The notes under the pieces were generated by a model. It saw only the letters and a program-made list of their open reading frames with translations, was not told the DNA's origin and searched no databases. A stretch of DNA of 64,000 nucleotides, from NCBI RefSeq assembly GCF_012273655.1, contig NZ_JAAWWP010000003.1, positions 402,175-466,174 of the forward strand, written 5' to 3'. Made by a program: the position numbers and the translations under genes. The stretch comes from Streptomyces physcomitrii. Its GTDB lineage: Bacteria > Actinomycetota > Actinomycetes > Streptomycetales > Streptomycetaceae. Below are positions 50,908 through 57,676 of this stretch, piece by piece. Each line of letters begins with the position of its first letter. Within the stretch, counting starts at the first letter, position 1.

Positions 50908-51939
50908 TCAGCGGTCGACGAGCCGGTCGGTCTGGGTGGTGGTGTGGCGCAGGTGGGCCACCAGTTCGTCGCCGACGTGCGGTTCCGGGGCGTCGGAGGG
51001 CACGAAGAGGATCGACACCTGCATGTGCGGGGGCTCCGCGAACCAGCGCTGCTTGCCGCCCCAGACGAAGGGCGAGAGGTTCCGGTTGACGGTCGCGAGA
51101 CCGGCGCGGGCCACACCCTTGGCGCGCGGCATGACACCGCCCAGCGCCTTCGGAGCCTCCAGGCCCACGCCGTGCGAGGTGCCGCCGGCGACCACGGCGA
51201 GCCAGCCGTCCGAGGGCACCTTCTGCTGGCGGTAGCCGAAGCGGTCGCCCTTGACCACCCGGGTCACGTCCAGGACGGCGCCGCGGTACTCGGTGGCCTC
51301 GTGGTCGCCGAGCCACAGATGGGTGCCGATGCGCGCCCGGAACCGGGTCTGCGGGAACTGCTGCTGGAGACGGGCGAGTTCGGGCGCCTTGAGGTGGCTC
51401 ACGAACATGGTGTGCAGCGGCAGCCGGGCCGCGCGCAGCCGGTCCATCCAGCCGATGACCTCCTCCACCGCGTCCGAACCGTCCAGGCGGTCCAGGGGCA
51501 GGTGGATGGCGAAGCCTTCGAGGCGTACGTCCTCGATGGCCGCGTGCAGGTGCGGGAGCTCCTGCTCGGTGACGCCGTGCCGCTTCATCGAGGACATCAC
51601 CTCGATGACGACGCGGGCCCCGACGAGTCCGTGCACCCCGTCGACGGAGGAGACCGAGCGGATGACGCGGTCCGGCAGCGGCACCGGCTCCTCACCTCGC
51701 CGGAACGGCGTCAGGACCAGCAGGTCGCCGCCGAAGAAGTCCTTGATCCGGGCCGCTTCGTAGGTGGTGCCGACGGCGAGGACGTCCGAGCCGAAGCGGG
51801 TCGCCTCCTCGGCGAGGCGCTCGTGGCCGAAGCCGTAGCCGTTGCCCTTGCAGACCGGGACGATCCCGGGGAACTGCTCCAGCACATGCTTGTGATGTGC
51901 CCGCCAGCGCGCGGTGTCGACGTACAGCGTGAGCGCCAT
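50908..51939 (-). CDS. Alanine racemase-like PLP enzyme
   Basis: 343 residues from ATG 51939. The N-terminal barrel shows the PLP lysine segment IVPVCKGNGYGFGHERLAEE, corresponding to the VKANAYGHG motif of alanine racemases. The C-terminal half (RIGTHLWLGDHEATEYRG, then VVKGDRFGYRQ and GGTSHGVGLEAP) is a beta domain that differs from canonical Alr, and the usual catalytic Tyr region is not obvious to me. It sits 110 bp from femX on the same strand, which suggests a cell-wall precursor role, but substrate and reaction remain open. Confidence 0.75.
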   Translation of the reverse strand: MALTLYVDTARWRAHHKHVLEQFPGIVPVCKGNGYGFGHERLAEEATRFGSDVLAVGTTYEAARIKDFFGGDLLVLTPFRRGEEPVPLPDRVIRSVSSVDGVHGLVGARVVIEVMSSMKRHGVTEQELPHLHAAIEDVRLEGFAIHLPLDRLDGSDAVEEVIGWMDRLRAARLPLHTMFVSHLKAPELARLQQQFPQTRFRARIGTHLWLGDHEATEYRGAVLDVTRVVKGDRFGYRQQKVPSDGWLAVVAGGTSHGVGLEAPKALGGVMPRAKGVARAGLATVNRNLSPFVWGGKQRWFAEPPHMQVSILFVPSDAPEPHVGDELVAHLRHTTTQTDRLVDR

Positions 51940-52049
51940 GGCCGGTCCCGGAACCTTTCTCGTAGCTCGGTGAATCAGCGTGAATCTAGGGGGTGTGCAG
52001 GAGACATTGTGCCGCGCCGCCGCCTGGGCGCCAGAGGACCGGCCTCCGC

Positions 52050-53171
52050 TCAGCGACGGGACATGTAGATGTCGAGTGCCTTGTGGAGCAGCTTGTTGAG
52101 CGGGAAGTCCCACTCACCGAGATACTCGGCCGCCTCTCCGCCCGTACCCACCTTGAACTGGATCAGACCGAAGAGATGGTCCTGCTCGTCCAGGGAGTCG
52201 GAGATGCCGCGCAGGTCGTAGACCGAGGCGCCGAGCGCGTAGGCGTCGCGGAGCATGCGCCACTGCATCGCGTTGGAGGGGCGCACCTCGCGGCCGATGT
52301 TGTCGGAGGCGCCGTAGGAGTACCAGACGTGCCCGCCGACCACGAGCATCGTCGCCGCGGAGAGGTTCACGCCCTCGTGCCGCGCGAAGTACAGGCGCAT
52401 GCGGTTGGGGTCCTCGCTGTTGAGGGCCCGCCACATCTGCTGGAAGTAGCCGAGCGGACGCGGCCGGAACTTGTCGCGGACCGCGGTGATCTCGTAGAGG
52501 CGCTGCCACTCCTCCAGATCCTGGTAGCCGCCCTGGACGACCTCGACGCCGGCCTTCTCGGCCTTCTTGATGTTGCGGCGCCACAGCTGGTTGAAGCCCT
52601 TCTGGACGTCCTCCAGGGAGCGGTTGGCCAGCGGCACCTGGAAGACATAGCGGGGCTGCACGTCGCCGAAGCCCGCACCGCCGTCCTCGCCCTGCTGCCA
52701 GCCCATGCGGCGCAGCCGGTCCGCCACCTCGAAGGCGCGGGGCTCGATGAAGTCGGCCTCGATGTCGCGCAGGCGCTTCACATCGGGGTCCTGGATGCCC
52801 TTCTTGATGGTCGGGGCCCCCCAGCGCCGGATGACCACGGGCGGGCCCATCTTCACCGAGAAGGCGCCCTGCTTCTTCAGGTGGGCCAGCATGGGCTGCA
52901 GCCACTCGTCCAGGTTGGGCGCGTACCAGTTGATGACCGGGCCCTCGGGCAGATAGGCGAGGTAGCGCTTGACCTTGGGCAGCTGCCGGTAGAGCACCAG
53001 ACCGGCGCCGACCATCTGGCCGGTGCGCTCGTCGAACCAGCCCAGGTTCTCCGCGCGCCATTCGCTCTTGACGTCTGCCCATGCGGGGACCTGGCAGTGA
53101 CTCGCCGACGGCAGGCTCTGCACGTACGCCAGATGCTGCTCTCGGCTGATGGTCCTCAGGGTCAGGCTCAT
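52050..53171 (-). CDS. femX: FemX-type lipid II:glycine/peptidoglycan-bridge aminoacyltransferase
   Basis: 373 residues. Two GNAT-like halves typical of FemABX are seen: HCQVPAWADVKSEWRAENLG, then VINWYAPNLDEWLQPMLAHL, and SLEDVQKGFNQLWRRNIKKA with the conserved RRNIKKA motif. The C-terminal GISDSLDEQDHLFGLIQFK, with GG-x-x-x-E-Y-L-GEWD, is family-typical. In Streptomyces FemX adds the first glycine to the LL-DAP stem of lipid II. It is encoded just upstream of the racemase-like gene. Confidence 0.92.
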   Translation of the reverse strand: MSLTLRTISREQHLAYVQSLPSASHCQVPAWADVKSEWRAENLGWFDERTGQMVGAGLVLYRQLPKVKRYLAYLPEGPVINWYAPNLDEWLQPMLAHLKKQGAFSVKMGPPVVIRRWGAPTIKKGIQDPDVKRLRDIEADFIEPRAFEVADRLRRMGWQQGEDGGAGFGDVQPRYVFQVPLANRSLEDVQKGFNQLWRRNIKKAEKAGVEVVQGGYQDLEEWQRLYEITAVRDKFRPRPLGYFQQMWRALNSEDPNRMRLYFARHEGVNLSAATMLVVGGHVWYSYGASDNIGREVRPSNAMQWRMLRDAYALGASVYDLRGISDSLDEQDHLFGLIQFKVGTGGEAAEYLGEWDFPLNKLLHKALDIYMSRR

Positions 53172-53336
53172 TCGCGGCGCTCCTCGGGCTGGTGTGTCCC
53201 CACGGCAGGGGCTCCGGCTCTCGCGCGAAGCCTACTGCGCCCTCCCCCGCTCCCGTCCGGCCGCACACGATTGGCCCCGGCCCTCTCGGACCGGGGCCGG
53301 TTCCCGGGTGCACGGGAGCCCGGGAGGGGCGTGCGC

Positions 53337-53669
53337 TCAGCCGAGTACGCCGCCGAAGAGGCCGCCGTGTGCCATGCCGATGTAGAAGCCGACAGCGGAG
53401 GCGCCGAGACCGAGGATCAGGCCGAAGCGTTCGCGGGTGGTGACGGAGACGAACTGCCCGTAGGCGCCGGTCAGGATGCCGAGCAGTCCGGTCCAGGAGC
53501 TGAGCAGGTGGAGTCCGTCGAAGAGGGAGGAGATGATCGCGATCCCTCCGAGGACCAGGGTCGCCGCGAGCAGCGCGTCCTGGAGGGGATGGGCCCTGCC
53601 GTCGGTGCGGAGCAGGCCGGGCCGGGAGGCCTCGCTCAGCGGGGGGTCGCGTCGCACTGTGTGTGCCAT
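53337..53669 (-). CDS. Small three-helix membrane protein
   Basis: 110 residues from ATG 53669 with a strong AGGAGG 5 nt upstream. After a charged N-terminus of 30 residues there are three hydrophobic helices: LLAATLVLGGIAIISSLFDG, LLSSWTGLLGILTGAYGQFV and FGLILGLGASAVGFYIGMAH. The end is HGGLFGGVLG. Conserved at this position in Streptomyces (SCO3905-like). No function is assigned. It diverges from rpsF. Confidence 0.8.
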   Translation of the reverse strand: MAHTVRRDPPLSEASRPGLLRTDGRAHPLQDALLAATLVLGGIAIISSLFDGLHLLSSWTGLLGILTGAYGQFVSVTTRERFGLILGLGASAVGFYIGMAHGGLFGGVLG

Positions 53670-53748
53670 GGGCACCTCCTGCGGAAGCGGCGCATCGTAG
53701 CGCCGTACACACCCGATGCGTCCAGATTGCGTCCGAAGGCGGCCGGAT

Positions 53749-53778
53749 TTCAACCGGAACCGGGTGGGCGGGTAGTCT
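53749..53778 (+). promoter_or_regulatory. Putative promoter of the rpsF-ssb-rpsR-rplI operon
   Basis: TTCAAC (53749-53754), an 18-bp spacer and TAGTCT (53773-53778) resemble a vegetative promoter. The leader would be about 180 nt and contains the hairpin at 53918-53936. Confidence 0.5.
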
Positions 53779-53917
53779 TTACCGTCTGCACCGGTGTCTG
53801 CCGGGGGCCGCGCGTGGGGAACCTGCCGCGGAACACCCTCTTCGCACTGCTCACCCGCCCTTTCGGGGGCGTTGTCAGTGGCGGCCGATACCGTGGCACA
53901 CGCATCACGACCCTCCT

Positions 53918-53936
53918 GCCACGGAACGACCGTGGC
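53918..53936 (+). promoter_or_regulatory. Hairpin in the rpsF leader, possible S6:S18 control element
   Basis: GCCACGG pairs with CCGTGGC around AACGA, ending 13 bp before the AAAGGAGG ribosome site of rpsF. Operons of this type are autoregulated in many bacteria by S6:S18 binding to a CCG-bearing leader hairpin. This hairpin has suitable position, but I cannot verify the motif. Confidence 0.35.
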
Positions 53937-53964
53937 CGCTGAGTCCAAAGGAGGTGGGTTCCAC

Positions 53965-54255
53965 ATGCGTCACTACGAGGTGATGGTCATCCTCGACCCC
54001 GATCTCGAGGAGCGCGCTGTCTCCCCGCTGATCGAGAACTTCCTCTCCGTCGTCCGTGAGGGCAACGGAAAGGTCGAGAAGGTCGACACCTGGGGCCGTC
54101 GTCGTCTCTCGTACGAGATCAAGAAGAAGCCCGAGGGCATCTACACGGTCATCGACCTGCAGGCCGAGCCTGCGATCGTCAAGGAGCTCGACCGTCAGAT
54201 GAACCTGAACGAGTCGGTCCTCCGGACCAAGGTCCTCCGCCCCGAGACCCACTGA
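53965..54255 (+). CDS. rpsF: 30S ribosomal protein S6
   Basis: 96 residues ([20 protein letters not shown]) with AAAGGAGG upstream. The family fold markers [20 protein letters not shown] and the end [16 protein letters not shown] are clear. It binds 16S rRNA with S18. First gene of the operon. Confidence 0.98.
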   Translation: MRHYEVMVILDPDLEERAVSPLIENFLSVVREGNGKVEKVDTWGRRRLSYEIKKKPEGIYTVIDLQAEPAIVKELDRQMNLNESVLRTKVLRPETH

Positions 54256-54332
54256 GCCCTCAGGGCCCAGCGGACTCGGGAACCGAGTAGCAGCACAAGC
54301 AGCCAGCAGCAACCCCGCCGAGAGGTTCCCCC

Positions 54333-54926
54333 ATGGCAGGCGAGACCGTCATCACGGTCGTCGGCAATCTTGTCGACGACCCCGAGCTGCGCTTCACCCC
54401 CTCCGGTGCGGCGGTCGCGAAGTTCCGTGTCGCGTCCACCCCCCGCACCTTCGACCGCCAGACCAATGAGTGGAAGGACGGCGAGAGCCTGTTCCTGACC
54501 TGCTCGGTGTGGCGTCAGGCGGCGGAGAACGTCGCGGAGTCGCTCCAGCGAGGCATGCGCGTCATCGTGCAGGGCCGGCTGAAGCAGCGGTCCTACGAGG
54601 ACCGTGAGGGCGTCAAGCGCACGGTCTACGAGCTCGACGTCGACGAGGTCGGCGCGAGCCTGCGCAACGCCACGGCCAAGGTCACCAAGACCACGGGCCG
54701 CGGTGGCCAGGGCGGATACGGCGGCGGCGGTGGCGGCGGCCAGCAGGGCGGCGGCTGGGGCGGTGGCCCCGGTGGTGGTCAGCAGCAGGGTGGCGGCGGC
54801 GGTGCTCCCGCCGACGACCCCTGGGCGACCAGCGCGCCGGCCGGTGGCGGCGGCCAGCAGCAGGGCGGCGGTGGCTGGGGCGGTGGCTCCGGCGGCGGCG
54901 GTTACTCGGACGAGCCCCCCTTCTAG
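54333..54926 (+). CDS. ssb: Single-stranded DNA-binding protein SsbA
   Basis: 197 residues. The OB fold spans residues 1-115: [20 protein letters not shown], then [16 protein letters not shown] and [19 protein letters not shown] Gly/Gln-rich linker of about 70 residues ends in the acidic protein-interaction tip YSDEPPF, the actinobacterial form of DDDIPF. It coats single-stranded DNA at forks. Located between rpsF and rpsR as usual. Confidence 0.98.
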   Translation: MAGETVITVVGNLVDDPELRFTPSGAAVAKFRVASTPRTFDRQTNEWKDGESLFLTCSVWRQAAENVAESLQRGMRVIVQGRLKQRSYEDREGVKRTVYELDVDEVGASLRNATAKVTKTTGRGGQGGYGGGGGGGQQGGGWGGGPGGGQQQGGGGGAPADDPWATSAPAGGGGQQQGGGGWGGGSGGGGYSDEPPF

Positions 54927-54970
54927 GGCGGGCACGTACCCACACTTCTTGATCACACAGGAGAAACACC

Positions 54971-55207
54971 ATGGCGAAGCCGCCTGTGCGCAAGCCTAAG
55001 AAGAAGGTCTGCGCTTTCTGCAAGGACAAGGTCACGTACGTGGACTACAAGGACACGAACATGCTGCGGAAGTTCATTTCCGACCGCGGCAAGATCCGTG
55101 CCCGCCGCGTGACCGGCAACTGCACGCAGCACCAGCGTGACGTCGCCACGGCCGTCAAGAACAGCCGTGAGATGGCGCTGCTGCCCTACACCTCCACCGC
55201 GCGATAA
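54971..55207 (+). CDS. rpsR: 30S ribosomal protein S18
   Basis: 78 residues with AGGAGA upstream. The N-terminal CAFCKDK pair and a later cysteine ([10 protein letters not shown]) suggest the zinc-ribbon (C+) form, as opposed to the zinc-independent Zur-regulated paralog that Streptomyces also encode. [15 protein letters not shown] is family-typical. Confidence 0.97.
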   Translation: MAKPPVRKPKKKVCAFCKDKVTYVDYKDTNMLRKFISDRGKIRARRVTGNCTQHQRDVATAVKNSREMALLPYTSTAR

Positions 55208-55225
55208 GGGAAGGGTGACCGACTC

Positions 55226-55672
55226 ATGAAGATCATCCTCACCCACGAGGTCTCCGGCCTCGGCGCCGCGGGCGAAGTCGTCGACGTCAAGGACGGCTAC
55301 GCCCGCAACTACCTGATCCCGCGGAACTTCGCGATCCGCTGGACCAAGGGTGGCGAGAAGGACGTCGAGCAGATCCGCCGCGCGCGCAAGATCCACGAGA
55401 TCGCGACGATCGAGCAGGCCAACGAGATCAAGGCGCAGCTCGAGGGCGTCAAGGTCCGCCTGGCCGTCCGCTCCGGTGACGCCGGTCGTCTCTTCGGTTC
55501 CGTCACCCCGGCCGACGTCGCCTCGGCGATCAAGGCCTCCGGTGGCCCCGAGGTCGACAAGCGCCGCATCGAGCTGGGCTCGCCGATCAAGACGCTGGGC
55601 GCGCACACCACGTCCGTGCGTCTGCACCCCGAGGTGGCCGCCAAGGTCAACGTCGAGGTCATCTCCGCCTGA
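55226..55672 (+). CDS. rplI: 50S ribosomal protein L9
   Basis: 148 residues: [20 protein letters not shown], then [20 protein letters not shown], the connecting helix, and the C-terminal domain with [20 protein letters not shown]. Last gene of the operon, followed by a terminator and two parS sites. Confidence 0.98.
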   Translation: MKIILTHEVSGLGAAGEVVDVKDGYARNYLIPRNFAIRWTKGGEKDVEQIRRARKIHEIATIEQANEIKAQLEGVKVRLAVRSGDAGRLFGSVTPADVASAIKASGGPEVDKRRIELGSPIKTLGAHTTSVRLHPEVAAKVNVEVISA

Positions 55673-55716
55673 ATCCCGTGACCGGGCCGTGCGCTCGGCA
55701 CAGCTGAAGGCATCAG

Positions 55717-55746
55717 AGGCCGCATCCCCGCAGGGGGGTGCGGCCT
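55717..55746 (+). terminator. Terminator after rplI
   Basis: AGGCCGCATCCCC pairs with GGGGGTGCGGCCT (one G-T wobble) around GCAG, followed by TCTGCG. Confidence 0.88.
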
Positions 55747-55772
55747 TCTGCGTCATACGGTCCGGTTCAGCG

Positions 55773-55798
55773 GCCTCTGTTTCACGTGAAACAGAGGC
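55773..55798. other. parS: parS within a 26-bp palindrome between rplI and the MATE gene
   Basis: The perfect parS (55778-55793) is extended to GCCTC...GAGGC, a 26-bp perfect inverted repeat, between convergent genes. Confidence 0.95.
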
Positions 55799-55823
55799 TC
55801 CTCTCGGCCCTGCGGTCCCCTCC

Positions 55824-55839
55824 CGTTTCACGTGAAACA
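55824..55839. other. parS: Second parS between rplI and the MATE gene
   Basis: CGTTTCACGTGAAACA has the perfect 14-bp core with one end mismatch, 46 bp centre to centre from the previous parS. Confidence 0.95.
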
Positions 55840-55879
55840 TCACGCGGAGGCGGGGTGACGCGCGGGCGAACGCCCAGCC

Positions 55880-57217
55880 TCAGCGGGTGGCGCCGGTGAC
55901 GATCCACCGTCCGGAGCGGCTGCGCAGCCAGAGTGCCGTCATCCGTAGCACCATGGTGAAGACCATCAGGCCCCAGAGCGCCGTCAGGCCACCGCCCCAC
56001 ACCGGGAGCAGGAGGGCGAGCGGGGTGAAGGCGGCCAGGGTCGGCACCATGGCCCAGGCGAGATAGCGGCCGTCGCCCGCTCCCATCAGGACACCGTCGA
56101 GGACGAAGACCACTCCGGAGATGGGCTGGGAGAGCGCGACGATCAGCAGCGCGGGAAGGGCGGCGTCCTGGACCGCGGAGTCGCTGCTGAAGAGGGGGAT
56201 GAACAGGGGACGCGTGAGGACGACGAGCAGGCCGAGGACGATCCCGGAGGCGATCCCCCACTGGACCATCCGACGGCAGGCCTCCCGGGCACCCTCGGCG
56301 TCGTTCGCCCCGAGGTAACGGCCGATGATGGCCTGCCCCGCGATGGCGATGGCATCCAGGGCGAAGGCGAGCAGGCTCCAGAGGCCGAGCACGATCTGGT
56401 GGGCGGCGATGTCCGCGTCCCCGAGTCGGGCGGCCACGGCGGTGGCGATCACCAGGATGCCGCGCAGGGAGAGGGTACGGATCAGCAGCGGCGCCCCGGC
56501 CTGGGCGCTGGCGCGTATCCCGGCGGCATCGGGCCGCAGCGAGGCACCGTGCGCCCGGGCACCGCGTACGACGACGAACAGATAGACCGCGGCCATGCCC
56601 CACTGGGCGGTGACGGTGCCCCAGGCCGAACCGGCGATACCGAGATCCAGGCCGTAGACGAGGACGACATTGAGGACGGCGTTGGCGAGGAAGCCTCCCA
56701 CGGCCACGTAGAGCGGGGTCCTGGTGTTCTGGAGACCGCGCAGCACGCCGGTGGCGGCCAGCACGACGAGCATCGCGGGGATGCCGAGGGCGGAGACGCG
56801 CAGATAGGTGGCCGCATAGGGCGCCGCGGTGTCCGAGGCGCCGAAGACGTCCATGAAGGCGGAGGCCGTGGGCATCAGCAGCGCGGTGACGGCGGCCCCG
56901 AGCAGCAGGGCGAGCCAGATGCCGTCCATGCCCTGGCGGATGGCGGCGCGCAGATCGCCGGCGCCGACCCGGCGGGCGACGGCGGCGGTCGTGGCGTAGG
57001 CGAGGAAGACGAAGATGCTCACCCCGGTGGTCAGCACGCTGGAGGCGATGCCGAGTCCGGCGAGTTGGGCGGTGCCCAGATGCCCGACGATCGCACTGTC
57101 GGCCATCACGAAGAGCGGTTCGGCGACGAGCGCTCCGAAGGCGGGAACGGCCAGCGCGATGATCTCTCGGTCGTGCTTTCTCGGACCGGCCTTGGCCGTC
57201 TCGGGAGCCTGTGTCAT
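55880..57217 (-). CDS. MATE-family efflux transporter
   Basis: 445 residues from ATG 57217; TTG/GTG starts up to 9 bp upstream are possible. Twelve helices are visible. The N-terminal lobe has DREIIALAVPAFGALVAEPL and FVMADSAIVGHLGTAQLAGL, matching DinF-like MATE proteins (D in the first helices). FALDAIAIAGQAIIGRYLGA is the matching motif of the second lobe. It exports organic cations or drugs in exchange for H+ or Na+; the substrate is unknown. Confidence 0.92.
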   Translation of the reverse strand: MTQAPETAKAGPRKHDREIIALAVPAFGALVAEPLFVMADSAIVGHLGTAQLAGLGIASSVLTTGVSIFVFLAYATTAAVARRVGAGDLRAAIRQGMDGIWLALLLGAAVTALLMPTASAFMDVFGASDTAAPYAATYLRVSALGIPAMLVVLAATGVLRGLQNTRTPLYVAVGGFLANAVLNVVLVYGLDLGIAGSAWGTVTAQWGMAAVYLFVVVRGARAHGASLRPDAAGIRASAQAGAPLLIRTLSLRGILVIATAVAARLGDADIAAHQIVLGLWSLLAFALDAIAIAGQAIIGRYLGANDAEGAREACRRMVQWGIASGIVLGLLVVLTRPLFIPLFSSDSAVQDAALPALLIVALSQPISGVVFVLDGVLMGAGDGRYLAWAMVPTLAAFTPLALLLPVWGGGLTALWGLMVFTMVLRMTALWLRSRSGRWIVTGATR

Positions 57218-57273
57218 GAGCACCAATCTAATCTTCCACAGGTAAGCGATGCAATGCGTATGTGACTATTACG

Positions 57274-57494
57274 TTGTCCCTCGCTGTCCACTGCCTGTGA
57301 CGGGCTTCGGGGTGATCTTGATCCACCCGCGAAACTTTCTTCTCTGCACAGCCGGTGGATGAAGAAATACCAGCTCAGAGGCGGTGTGGCGGCAAGGGCT
57401 GAGCATTGTTCACAGCGCTGTCCACCGGGTCGTGCACAGGTTTCGAGGGGTTCTCCACAGCAACAGGCAGTTCATCCACACCGCCTGTGGATAA
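57274..57494. promoter_or_regulatory. Cluster of DnaA-box-like sequences upstream of dnaB
   Basis: Within 220 bp are TTGTCCCTC (57274), CTGTCCACT (57284), TTGTTCACA (57406), CTGTCCACC (57418), TTCTCCACA (57451), TCATCCACA (57472) and, in reverse, a perfect TTATCCACA (57486-57494). This lies in the 459-bp region between the divergent MATE and dnaB genes, which is otherwise without a gene. No promoter is assigned. Confidence 0.65.
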
Positions 57495-57676
57495 CCAGAT
57501 TGGCTGACGCCCTCCGGGGGCCTACCGTGGACCGGCACCCGTCCCGTGGAGGCGCTGAAAAAGGCGCACAAAACCGACGCGTCTCCAGCGGCGTCGGGTG
57601 CGGTGTTTGTCAGTGCCGTGCCGTAAGAAAGAGGGCACGGCGGGTCCGGCCGAAGGCTGAGAGGAGGGGGCGCGCG

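Noticed and set aside
57218..57676. A second replication origin at the dnaB upstream DnaA-box cluster
   Set aside because: Only seven mostly imperfect boxes and no unwinding element; oriC between dnaN and dnaA is far richer, so a regulatory or titration role is more likely.
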